A stretch of DNA of 64,000 bases from Bin5 sp965242905 (GTDB taxonomy: Bacteria > Chloroflexota > Anaerolineae > Caldilineales > Caldilineaceae): the NCBI GenBank assembly GCA_965242905.1, contig CBDETM010000002.1:4340001-4404000 (forward strand), given 5' to 3'. The translations under genes and the position numbers were made by a program. Shown piece by piece: positions 1 to 7,538 of this stretch. Position 1 is the stretch's first letter; every line of letters begins with the position of its first letter. The notes below the pieces were generated by a model. That model saw only the letters and a program-made list of their open reading frames with translations. It had not been told where the DNA came from and searched no databases.

Positions 1-627
1 ACCGGTACAAACCGCTAGCTCATGCTCGTTGCAGATGAAATAATCTGTGTAAGCCAGCAGCGGACGAAGCTCCTCCAGCAGCGCCGGTTCGCCGATGGCC
101 GGACCGATGTCTACCGCAGTGCGCGTGTCGCTCTTTCGACACTCCCGAAACAGTTCGACTGCGCCGTAAGGACGCAGACCCGGCATTATCGAATAGCTCG
201 TCAGCAGCACCATGTCCGAGCCGCGCACCAGAGCGCTGTCTATGGAAACGCCGTCAACAGCCCTGTTAGCGCCTTCGTGGTGAAAGGCCAGCCGGCTCTG
301 CTCCCTGTCGCTGAGAATGAGCGTCGTCGCAGTCCCTTGCCCAGCGTACCTTCTGACGCTCCCCATCCTGACACCCGCGTCAACAAGCTGCTCCGCCATC
401 CAATCGCCAAGATGGTCCACGCCCAAGCCCCCAACCAGTTCCACCTCCGCCCCCAGACGCGCCAGGGCATAGGCCGAATTCGCCCCATTTCCCCCCAGCG
501 ACGTTCTGAGCGGCTCGTCATGAAAGACAAGGCTGTCTACCGTAAACTCATCCCCCTCGCTGCGCGGCATCCCAGCCAGATTGGACACGAAAAGATCAAC
601 GGTGCAGGTCCCGATAACGGTAAACAT
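1..627 (-). CDS. PfkB-family carbohydrate kinase, 3' end cut off by window edge
   Basis: Reading the minus strand from the ATG at 627 gives 209 residues without a stop up to the window edge, so the gene continues outside. The protein begins MFTVIGTCTVDLFVSN and has the PfkB sugar-binding signature GGNGANSA at about residues 45-52. A NEHEL stretch near the visible end matches the conserved N-x-x-E region of ribokinase-like enzymes. Members phosphorylate sugars, sugar acids or nucleosides with ATP in the cytoplasm. The catalytic GAGD motif would lie beyond the edge, so activity and substrate (ribose, fructose, 2-keto-3-deoxygluconate, adenosine) cannot be judged. The overlapping plus-strand frame is a shadow. 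Confidence 0.85.
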   Translation of the reverse strand, partial: MFTVIGTCTVDLFVSNLAGMPRSEGDEFTVDSLVFHDEPLRTSLGGNGANSAYALARLGAEVELVGGLGVDHLGDWMAEQLVDAGVRMGSVRRYAGQGTATTLILSDREQSRLAFHHEGANRAVDGVSIDSALVRGSDMVLLTSYSIMPGLRPYGAVELFRECRKSDTRTAVDIGPAIGEPALLEELRPLLAYTDYFICNEHELAVCTG

Positions 628-765
628 GGTATTTCTGACCCCCGGAACAATCGAGCCGGCCTGACAGTTGAACGGAGTCCGGATCCGGCCCCAAATCGTC
701 ACATGCAATCACTCTCAAACCACTATTCTATAGCCGATCTCAACAGCAGTGAAACAGTTTCACCA

Positions 766-803
766 TCCCCCCGTAGGGGCACCCCTTGTGGGTGCCCTCG
801 TGA
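766..803. repeat. Dispersed palindrome, copy R1
   Basis: The core GGGGCACC...GGTGCCC (776-797) can fold on itself around CCTTGT. The same core with the same CTTG loop recurs near 24997, 42769 and 59467, always between genes. About 50 bases downstream (849-893) R1 is followed by a 45-base segment that also follows copy R4, described as its own entry. It resembles a REP-like element. Confidence 0.75.
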
Positions 804-848
804 CGGCCTCACCTTCGAGGACGCCTTCTGAACCTTTATGTCTCTCAT

Positions 849-893
849 GGACTGATTACATCATGGGCCCGCAAATTCCAGGTCGGACAAACG
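849..893. repeat. 45-base module shared with copy R4
   Basis: This segment starts GGACTGATTACATCATGGGC and ends GGTCGGACAAACG. It matches 59493-59537 at most positions. At 59493 it directly follows the palindrome, while here about 50 bases separate the two parts. So the repeat family is larger than its hairpin, and R1 carries an insertion or R4 a deletion. Confidence 0.65.
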
Positions 894-958
894 TAAACGA
901 CTCCCGTCCTCAACGCCAGTCTTGATTCCACAACTCATGACCGACGACATTTCAATCT

Positions 959-979
959 CTTGATTTCCAAGAAATCAAG
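959..979. repeat. Perfect 9-bp inverted repeat
   Basis: CTTGATTTC and GAAATCAAG are separated by CAA. The hairpin sits about 20 bases before an extended -10 box at 999-1007. It could be an operator or part of a small RNA promoter region, but no gene follows. Confidence 0.5.
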
Positions 980-998
980 GCAAAAACATCGAAAACAG

Positions 999-1007
999 TG
1001 ATATAAT
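999..1007 (+). promoter_or_regulatory. Extended -10 promoter-like box without an obvious gene
   Basis: TGATATAAT matches the extended -10 consensus TGnTATAAT exactly. No good -35 box precedes it. The downstream 1.1 kb has no convincing reading frame but has hairpins and repeats, so if this is used it would make a non-coding transcript. Confidence 0.3.
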
Positions 1008-1247
1008 AGAACCGTGGCCAGATGTGAAAAGCCAATACCGAAAGCGTACTGTCATCGTCATGCCATGACTCCCTCTGCAGGGAATCTGACATCGAAAGAC
1101 GGCACCGGCAAGACAGTTGGCTGCCCATAAACTGTCGGCCCGGCACACGACAAAGACTGCGAGGATACGCGTTCGTAGCCCAGCGCAGAAGTCCGGGAAA
1201 AAGCAAAATACGCCCGTCCTGACACGACCCTTCCCGACCCGGAGTGT

Positions 1248-1299
1248 CCAGACGCGTCGCCCTGCTCTCCCGGTCGCCTGCTGACCGGCGCGTGTCTGG
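1248..1299. repeat. Nested hairpin
   Basis: The outer arms CCAGAC (1248-1253) and GTCTGG (1294-1299) enclose inner arms CCGGTC (1270-1275) and GACCGG (1283-1288). The GCG/CGC bases next to the outer arms extend the stem. It is a strong predicted structure in an otherwise gene-free region, with no T-run that would make it a terminator. Confidence 0.45.
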
Positions 1300-1420
1300 C
1301 GTCTGCGAGAATCGCGTAGCGGTTGCCAGTACTGGGAATCGACTCGATGAACGAAAAAACTGATGCATCAGCGTTACAACAACAAGAGCAAGAAAAAAAT
1401 TCGCCCGCTTTTGCCCGACT

Positions 1421-1456
1421 TTTCCGCTATTTCCGCTATTTCCGCCATTTCCGCCA
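1421..1456. repeat. Four 9-bp tandem units
   Basis: TTTCCGCTA occurs twice and is followed directly by TTTCCGCCA twice. It is a short satellite-like array in AT-rich non-coding DNA. Confidence 0.7.
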
Positions 1457-1496
1457 TATTGACGCCCAGACTCGTCCCGCCATATAAGTTTTGTAC

Positions 1497-1780
1497 AACT
1501 CTCGTTCAACGCACAGAAGCACTCGTGAGGGCACGTCAGCGCCGGCCAAGCCCTTACGAAAGCTCATCACGAAATCCCGTGAACTGGTTTTCAGACAACC
1601 CCAAAACGCTCGTAAACGCTCATAAACTCTGGTCCAACGCTCACACGAGACTACCTGACATGCAAAGCCTCCGTCTAAGCCAATCACGCAAGTCCCGTAA
1701 ACCGGTTCTCAGACAACCCTATAGCGCTCGTAAACGCTCGTTAACTCTCGTAAACGCTAGTAAACTCTCGTCCAACACAC
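1497..1780. repeat. Degenerate direct repeat built on CTCGTAAACGCT
   Basis: Segments 1563-1640 and 1681-1780 align along their length: both run from ATCACG, through a TCCCGTRAAC core and CAGACAACC, into CGCTCGTAAACGCT and end with GTCCAAC. The second copy carries about 24 extra bases of the inner unit (CTCGTTAA, CTCGTAAACGCTAGTAAA). A shorter third match (CTCGTTCAACGCACAG) lies at 1502. The units look like iterons or a decaying tandem array, and no reading frame explains the periodicity. Confidence 0.6.
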
Positions 1781-2129
1781 AGACAACAATGCCTGCCCCT
1801 TTACATCAAAATGAACCTGATGCATACAAGCCGGCTGGAGAACTGACCATCTCCCGAAAGTTCTCTCCTGGGTAGAAGCGAATGCTTTGTCCCAATCGTA
1901 GGGGGGCGCCATTCGTCTGCTATGGTGGCGACCGAGTTCAGACGATCTGGCCCGTGCCCTGGGAAACCATTTCTCTCGCCTAAGAAGAACCTGAAGGTGA
2001 GGGAGGGCCGCTGTAGGTCAGTAATCTGGCGAAAACCTAAACGCCCCTGTTGATCAAGTACAGCGAGGAATCAGTTGCAGAGGCAGATTGCCTAAAAGCA
2101 CTCGAATTTTTCGTCACAGAGTCGCCATC

Positions 2130-2138
2130 TGATATAAT
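2130..2138 (+). promoter_or_regulatory. Extended -10 box upstream of the ABC operon
   Basis: TGATATAAT matches the extended -10 consensus. The upstream -35 region (TTCGTC or TCGTCA) is poor, as is usual for extended -10 promoters. It would give a leader of about 300 bases before the binding-protein gene at 2447. Confidence 0.4.
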
Positions 2139-2446
2139 CCCCTGGATATATCATCGCCTGGCATTCGAGCCTGGCTCAGACCCAGTGCCAGAAGGGCCCC
2201 ACCTGCCTGGGAGTCTCTCCAATTGCCCCGCCCAAACGTGCATCCCCTGTACACAGCGGACGGCAAGCGCCAAGGACGCATTCCTGCAAGTCGGTGAACC
2301 TGCAGCAGAAAGGTTGCGTCCCAGGGACGGCGTGTTGGCTCCGTCTTGGCAAAAAATGCGGCCATGGCTGAAAACGCAATGCATTCCAGCTACTGCAAAT
2401 ACAAAGAAGGAATCGCTCAGCAATCCAACTCAAGGAGGAAAGTTGC

Positions 2447-3802
2447 ATGACAAGACGAACAATTAGCCGCCGAGACTTCCTGCGCACCTCCGGCCTCGTT
2501 GCCGGCTCCGCCGCGCTGGCCGCCTGCGCAGCACCCGGCGCTGCACCAGCCGCCTCGGAAGGCGATGACTCCATGGCCGCCGAACCCCAGACCATCTCCT
2601 GGTGGTATGCCTGGGGCAATCTTGACCCCGCTGTGGAGTCAATCTCCCAGCTCGAAAGCTTTAAGGCGCATATCGGCGAAAACACAACCTTGGACTATCG
2701 CGGCAGTACCGGCAATGAGGCCGTTCTGACCGCGCTGGCAGCCGGAGATCCTCCGGATGGCGGCTCCAACATGGACTATCCCGGCCTCTGGTCCCGCGGC
2801 GTTTGTCTACCGGTCAACGATATGGTGGACTCCAGTGAGATCATCGACCCGAACGAAGTGGTCGACGCCGTCTGGCAGGGAGGATTCTACGGTGCCGATC
2901 TCATCGGCGTACCTTCCATCGAGTCTTTCCTCTGGTATGGGTTGAACTACAATGCCCAGCACGTTGAAGAGGCCGGCCTCGACCCTGACAACCCACCGTT
3001 GACATGGGAAGGCGTCATGGAATGGCACAAGGAGCTCTCACAGTTTGACGACGGCGGCAACGTCCTCCGCATCGGCCTTGACCCCATTGACGCCATGGCC
3101 GGTGAACCCGACTTCATCGCTACCTCTTATGGTCACACCTGGTGGAATGACGAAGAACAGACCTTCCACCTTGACCACGAGTTGATGGCCCAAGGCATCG
3201 AAACGCAGGCCGAATTCTTCCGCTTCATTGGCCCCGACAACTTCGCCGGCCTTCGCTCCGTCGAGGGGCAGGGCACTTGGGGCGCAGCCTTCAACGCCGA
3301 AGTCCAATCCATGATTATTGAAGGATATTGGCACGCTGGCGAGACTACAATCCAGAAGCCGGAGGTGGCCGTCCACAATCGGGCCACCTGGGCGCCCGTA
3401 CCCGCCTTCCGCGAGGGCGCAAAGATCATGGCTACCGGTCCCCATATGGTACAGATCTACCGCGACGGCAAAAACCCGGATGGAATATTCAAAGTTGCCG
3501 AATTCCTCCACACCGAAGAACCGCTCAATATCATTTTCCATGAAGTCGGCTGGATTATGGGCATCCAGTCATGGTTGCCCACGATCGATGTAGACACCTT
3601 CCCCGGACTGCGTTTCTACATTGACAACATCGAGGAAGTGACCGACTGGATCGTGGGACGTCGTTCGCCGATCCACTGGTTCGTTAATACGCAACTTTGG
3701 GATCTTCGCGAACAAGTCTACCGTGACTTGATTACCCCCCAAGAGGCAGTGGCAGAGTTGCAGAAACGCGCCGAAGACGAGTGGGAAGCCCAAGGACTCT
3801 AA
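2447..3802 (+). CDS. ABC transporter extracellular solute-binding lipoprotein (sugar type)
   Basis: The 451-residue protein opens with a twin-arginine signal (SRRDFLR at 7-13), a hydrophobic stretch and a lipobox LAAC ending at Cys27. It is therefore probably exported folded by Tat and anchored as a lipoprotein. The mature part resembles family 1 extracellular solute-binding proteins (MalE/UgpB type). A GGAGG Shine-Dalgarno about eight bases upstream supports the ATG at 2447. Two permease genes of the matching class follow, so it should capture a sugar or oligosaccharide and deliver it to them. The ligand cannot be read from the sequence. Similar Tat-type binding proteins are common in Chloroflexota. 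Confidence 0.9.
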   Translation: MTRRTISRRDFLRTSGLVAGSAALAACAAPGAAPAASEGDDSMAAEPQTISWWYAWGNLDPAVESISQLESFKAHIGENTTLDYRGSTGNEAVLTALAAGDPPDGGSNMDYPGLWSRGVCLPVNDMVDSSEIIDPNEVVDAVWQGGFYGADLIGVPSIESFLWYGLNYNAQHVEEAGLDPDNPPLTWEGVMEWHKELSQFDDGGNVLRIGLDPIDAMAGEPDFIATSYGHTWWNDEEQTFHLDHELMAQGIETQAEFFRFIGPDNFAGLRSVEGQGTWGAAFNAEVQSMIIEGYWHAGETTIQKPEVAVHNRATWAPVPAFREGAKIMATGPHMVQIYRDGKNPDGIFKVAEFLHTEEPLNIIFHEVGWIMGIQSWLPTIDVDTFPGLRFYIDNIEEVTDWIVGRRSPIHWFVNTQLWDLREQVYRDLITPQEAVAELQKRAEDEWEAQGL

Positions 3803-3814
3803 CTTTGGTAACCT

Positions 3815-3843
3815 AGCGGCCAGGCCCGTCGGGCCTGGCCGCT
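3815..3843 (+). promoter_or_regulatory. Intercistronic hairpin between binding-protein and permease genes
   Basis: AGCGGCCAGGCCC and GGGCCTGGCCGCT form a perfect 13-bp stem around GTC. The bases after it are TTAACACA, so it lacks the U-run of an intrinsic terminator. In other sugar ABC operons such structures protect upstream mRNA or cause partial termination, so that binding protein exceeds permease. That role is inferred here. Confidence 0.7.
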
Positions 3844-3872
3844 TAACACATGGATAAGAGAAGGAATCTCGT

Positions 3873-4790
3873 ATGGCAGCCAGCACAGAAAAGGTCAGTC
3901 GCTATACGCCGCAGGAATGGCGCAACCTGCGCTTGGGACTGCTGTTCGTCTCACCTTGGGCTCTGGGTTTTCTTCTCTTTACGATCTATCCTCTTTTGTC
4001 TTCCCTCTATTACAGCCTCACCCGCTACGATCTGCTGCGACCGCCAGTCTTTCTCGGGGCCAAAAACTATTTGACCCTCTTCTTTGACGATCCGCATTTC
4101 TGGAACGTCATGTACAACACCCTCTTCTATGTGGGGCTCAGCGTTCCCTTCGGCGTCGGCGCGGCGTTCATTATTGCAAATATGTTGAACTCCAGGATCG
4201 TTGCCCGCTCCTTCTTCCGCAGTGTCATCTACGTCCCGTCGATTGTTCCAGCAGTGGCATCTGCGATGGTGTGGCAGTTCCTGATGAACGTGCAATATGG
4301 CGCCATCAACGGTGTGCTTCGCTATTTCGGCCTGCCCATCATCCCTTTTCTCTCCAACCCGGGCTGGGCCAAGCCCTCACTGATCCTCGTCGCGATATGG
4401 GCTCAAGGGGCTGCCGTTGTCATATTCCTGGCTGCCCTGCAGGATGTCCCACGCTCTCTCTACGAGGCCGCAACCGTGGACGGGGCCAACCTGTGGCACA
4501 AATTTCGCAACGTCACCATTCCACTGACCTCACCAATTATCCTGTTCAATCTGATAATGGGGCTGATTGTCGCTTTCCAGGAGTTTACCGTCCCCTGGCT
4601 TCTTACCGAGGGCGGCCCCATGAACTCGACAGAGTTCTATCTGATCCATCTCTATCGTAATGCCTTTGAATACCTGAGAATGGGTAAAGCGTCCGCCTTG
4701 GCCTGGATTCTGTTCCTGATTATCGTAATTTTCTCACTCATCATTTTCAAGTCTTCGGCCCGCTGGGTCTATTACGGGGGCGAGAAATGA
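3873..4790 (+). CDS. ABC sugar transporter permease, MalF/UgpA-like
   Basis: The 305-residue integral membrane protein has six predicted transmembrane segments, the first at about residues 24-44. Its cytoplasmic EAA loop is YEAATVDGANLWHKF (about 197-211), with the conserved glycine that contacts the ATPase. Family members form half of the membrane channel for carbohydrate import. The gene lies 70 bases after the binding protein and its last four bases overlap the next permease (ATGA), which indicates one transcript and coupled translation. No ATPase gene is in the operon, so a shared MsmX/UgpC-type ATPase elsewhere is likely. Confidence 0.92.
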   Translation: MAASTEKVSRYTPQEWRNLRLGLLFVSPWALGFLLFTIYPLLSSLYYSLTRYDLLRPPVFLGAKNYLTLFFDDPHFWNVMYNTLFYVGLSVPFGVGAAFIIANMLNSRIVARSFFRSVIYVPSIVPAVASAMVWQFLMNVQYGAINGVLRYFGLPIIPFLSNPGWAKPSLILVAIWAQGAAVVIFLAALQDVPRSLYEAATVDGANLWHKFRNVTIPLTSPIILFNLIMGLIVAFQEFTVPWLLTEGGPMNSTEFYLIHLYRNAFEYLRMGKASALAWILFLIIVIFSLIIFKSSARWVYYGGEK

Positions 4791-5701
4791 CCACCATCGC
4801 ATCGGAGAGCCAAACAAGGCCGGTGCCGCGTCATTACCGTGACACCGGCAGTCGCTGGCAGACGGTCCTGCTTGAAGTCATCAAGTATGCGGTGCTGATA
4901 CCTCTCACCCTCAGCTTCGCCTTTCCTCTTTACTGGATGATCAGCTCGGCGCTAAAGGTGGACTCGCAAGTCTACACCATGCCCCCGATCCTGTTGCCTT
5001 TTCCTATCCATCCCCAAAACTTCATCGAAGGCTGGCAGATTCTGCCCTTTACACAGTACGCCGTCAACTCGGTGGTCTTCTATACCGTACCTGCCGTTGC
5101 CTTTACTGTACTCTCGTCCACAATCGTTGCCTATGGCTTCTCTCGCATCCGCTGGCCGGGGCGGGATACAATATTCTGGCTGGTGGTGATGACCATGATG
5201 CTGCCCTGGGCAGTGACCATGGTCCCCCTCTTTATCACATTTAAGTGGCTGGGCTGGCTGGACACCTACCGCCCTCTGGTTGTACCCGCCCTGTTCAGCC
5301 ATCCATACATCGTATTCCTGCTGCGTCAGTTCTTCATGACCCTTCCCGAAGAACTTTCAGACGCCGCCCGCATCGATGGCGCCAGCGAATTCGGCATTCT
5401 CTTCCGCATCATCCTCCCACTTACCAAACCGGCCCTGGCCGTCGTCGCCCTCTTCCGATTCCTTTGGGCCTGGAACGACTATCTGGGTCCGCTGATCTAC
5501 CTGCGGGACGAGAATCGCTACCCTCTCGCACTGGGAATCGAACAACTGTCACGACGTGCCAACGATGTGGGCAATTTCAGCAACGGCATCCCCTACCTGA
5601 TGGCCGTGAGTACGCTCGTCGCCCTCCCAATTATCGTAACCTTCTTCTTCGCGCAGCGTACTTTTATCGAAGGAATTTCGCTGACGGGAATGAAGGGCTA
5701 G
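4787..5701 (+). CDS. ABC sugar transporter permease, MalG/UgpE-like
   Basis: The 304-residue membrane protein has six predicted transmembrane segments and the EAA-type loop SDAARIDGASEFGILF (about 191-206). Its N-terminal extension before the first helix and the C-terminal FIEGISLTGMKG are typical of MalG/CUT1 permeases, where the tail often ends in G-x-K-G. It pairs with the permease it overlaps by four bases to form the channel of a sugar importer. The next gene begins 18 bases later on the same strand. Confidence 0.92.
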   Translation: MTTIASESQTRPVPRHYRDTGSRWQTVLLEVIKYAVLIPLTLSFAFPLYWMISSALKVDSQVYTMPPILLPFPIHPQNFIEGWQILPFTQYAVNSVVFYTVPAVAFTVLSSTIVAYGFSRIRWPGRDTIFWLVVMTMMLPWAVTMVPLFITFKWLGWLDTYRPLVVPALFSHPYIVFLLRQFFMTLPEELSDAARIDGASEFGILFRIILPLTKPALAVVALFRFLWAWNDYLGPLIYLRDENRYPLALGIEQLSRRANDVGNFSNGIPYLMAVSTLVALPIIVTFFFAQRTFIEGISLTGMKG

Positions 5702-5719
5702 AAAGTAAGGGCGGCCAAC

Positions 5720-7465
5720 ATGCGCACTTTCCTTCCTGCCATTCTTGTCTCAGCACTTCTCCTCTGCGCCTGTTCAGCCGGTTTCGGCTTTGACAACCTG
5801 CAAGGCTCGACTTCCTACAGTGCGCTCTTAGACACGACTAGCATCACAGTACAACCATTGAACCCCCTCACCGCCTCCGGCGAGCAATCCGGCGCGCCGT
5901 CTCGCCCTTGCACCGGCGCCTTCATCGCACACGAACTTCCCCACAACACCGGCACAGCCTTTGACCGCGTTACATACTTCACCAGCAATGGCGCCGGCCT
6001 TGCCGTCGGCGACCTCGACAACGACGGCGACGAAGATTTCGTCCTTGCCAACCTGCTCGGCCCCAATCAGATCTTCTGGAATGAAGGCAACTGGCAGTTC
6101 CGTCCGCAGCTCCTCCTCAACGGCAGCTTGCGTGGGCTCGCGCTTATTGACGTAGATGGCGACGGCTGGCTGGACATCTCTGCAACCAGCCGCTCCGGCA
6201 TCCTCCTCTACTGGCGTAACAGTGGCGGCGAGGAAGGGTCCCCCCCGTTTACAAGCGAACAGGAGCCGGCGCGCCTGCAGGGAGTCGATGGCTTCGCCTA
6301 TTCGCTGCAATGGGGCGACCTGGACGCCGACGGTGACCTCGATCTGGTTACCGCTTCCTATGACGCCTCCCTGGAGAAGCAGATTGGCAGGCGCGCCCTG
6401 GACGCAACCGACCAGAACGGCGTGTTTGTCTACAAGAATGAGAACGGTCGCTTCTGGCCCACGCGCCTTGCCACACGTTCACAGGGCCTGGCGCTGCAAC
6501 TACAGGACCTGAACGGCGACCGTCGCCTGGACATTCTCGTGGGCAACGATTTCGACGTGCATGACGCCGTCTTCCTTGGCCGGCGCGACCGCAGCTGGCT
6601 CGAAGCCGAACCGTTCGCCACGACCACTTTCAGCACGATGAGCTTCGACGCCGGCGACATCGACAACGACGGTCAGCTGGAGTTGTTCGCCGCCGACATG
6701 CACCCGTACTCCGAAGAACCCGAAATCATGCGTCAGTGGCTGCCGGTAATGGAGACTATGCCTCCCCCCAGCCCCGGTGACGCCCCCCAGGTCATGGCCA
6801 ATGTCCTCCAGGAACGGCAGGGCGATGATTGGTCCGACCAGGCAGAGGCCTGGCGCATCCCCTACAGCGGTTGGAGCTGGTCCGCCCAGTTTGGCGACAT
6901 CGACCAGGACGGCCTGCTGGATCTGTACGTCGTCAACGGCATGACAGCCATGGAAATCTTCCGCCACCTTCCTGGCGATGAACTCGTCGAGGAAAACCAG
7001 GCTTATCGCAACGACGGCGGCAACCGCTTCACGCCCGCCCCCGAATGGAAGCTCAACAGCACCGCCGGCGGCCGCGGCATGAGCATGGCCGACTTTGACG
7101 GCGATGGCGACCTGGATGTGCTGATCAACAACCTGCGTTCCCCGTCGCAAATCTTCGAGAACCAACTGTGCAGCGGCCGGTCCCTGCTCGTCGATCTGCG
7201 TCACCCTGGTAGCGGAAACACGCGCGCCTTGGGCGCTGAACTCCTCCTCCATACCTCGAACGGCGTCTTTCGCCGCAACGTGCACGCTGCCGGCGGCTAC
7301 CTCTCCGGCCGCAGCGCCCGTCAACACTTCGGCCTACCTGAGGGAAGCAGAATTCACGCCTTGGAAATCCGCTGGCCGGACCGCGTCCTCTCATTGATAG
7401 ACGCGCGAGCCCTACAGCCTGGCAGTTTACTGACCATCACCCGCCGCGCAGCGCATACGGATTAG
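5720..7465 (+). CDS. FG-GAP/VCBS repeat lipoprotein with C-terminal ASPIC/UnbV domain (CRTAC1-like)
   Basis: The 581-residue protein has a signal peptide with a lipobox-like LCAC ending at Cys18. It carries at least seven calcium-loop repeats of the form DxDxDGxxD (DLDNDGDEDF, DVDGDGWLDI, DLDADGDLDL, DLNGDRRLDI, DIDNDGQLEL, DIDQDGLLDL, DFDGDGDLDV). These predict a beta-propeller like integrin alpha and CRTAC1. The last 80 or so residues (GAELLL...GGYLSGRSARQHFGL...IRWPD) match the ASPIC/UnbV domain. The protein is expected outside the membrane. Its ligand is unknown. It starts 18 bases after the second permease, so it is probably co-transcribed with the importer and may bind or present the same glycan at the surface. 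Confidence 0.85.
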   Translation: MRTFLPAILVSALLLCACSAGFGFDNLQGSTSYSALLDTTSITVQPLNPLTASGEQSGAPSRPCTGAFIAHELPHNTGTAFDRVTYFTSNGAGLAVGDLDNDGDEDFVLANLLGPNQIFWNEGNWQFRPQLLLNGSLRGLALIDVDGDGWLDISATSRSGILLYWRNSGGEEGSPPFTSEQEPARLQGVDGFAYSLQWGDLDADGDLDLVTASYDASLEKQIGRRALDATDQNGVFVYKNENGRFWPTRLATRSQGLALQLQDLNGDRRLDILVGNDFDVHDAVFLGRRDRSWLEAEPFATTTFSTMSFDAGDIDNDGQLELFAADMHPYSEEPEIMRQWLPVMETMPPPSPGDAPQVMANVLQERQGDDWSDQAEAWRIPYSGWSWSAQFGDIDQDGLLDLYVVNGMTAMEIFRHLPGDELVEENQAYRNDGGNRFTPAPEWKLNSTAGGRGMSMADFDGDGDLDVLINNLRSPSQIFENQLCSGRSLLVDLRHPGSGNTRALGAELLLHTSNGVFRRNVHAAGGYLSGRSARQHFGLPEGSRIHALEIRWPDRVLSLIDARALQPGSLLTITRRAAHTD

Positions 7466-7538
7466 CCCGCCCCGGGTGAGGCCTCCCAGCCCTGAGCGGC
7501 CTTGACCATCCCCTCTCTCAAGAACTGAGGTACCGTCC

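Larger units (their letters stand above)
628..2446. other. 1.8-kb stretch with no convincing gene
   Basis: This gap lies between a minus-strand sugar kinase and a plus-strand ABC operon. No open frame in it has a recognisable domain, a good ribosome-binding site or protein-like composition. What it does hold is listed separately: a palindromic repeat near 776, a perfect hairpin at 959, an extended -10 box near 1000, a nested hairpin at 1248, 9-bp tandem units at 1421, a degenerate direct repeat over 1497-1780, and an extended -10 box at 2130 ahead of the ABC operon. Confidence 0.6.

Noticed and set aside
22..831. 269-residue plus-strand frame at the left edge
   Set aside because: The opposite strand encodes a PfkB kinase with GGNGANSA. 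The plus frame runs through a repeat palindrome and has no homology.
1421..1780. CRISPR-like repeats
   Set aside because: Units are 9-12 bases or about 80 bases, degenerate, and lack regular unique spacers; no cas genes are present.
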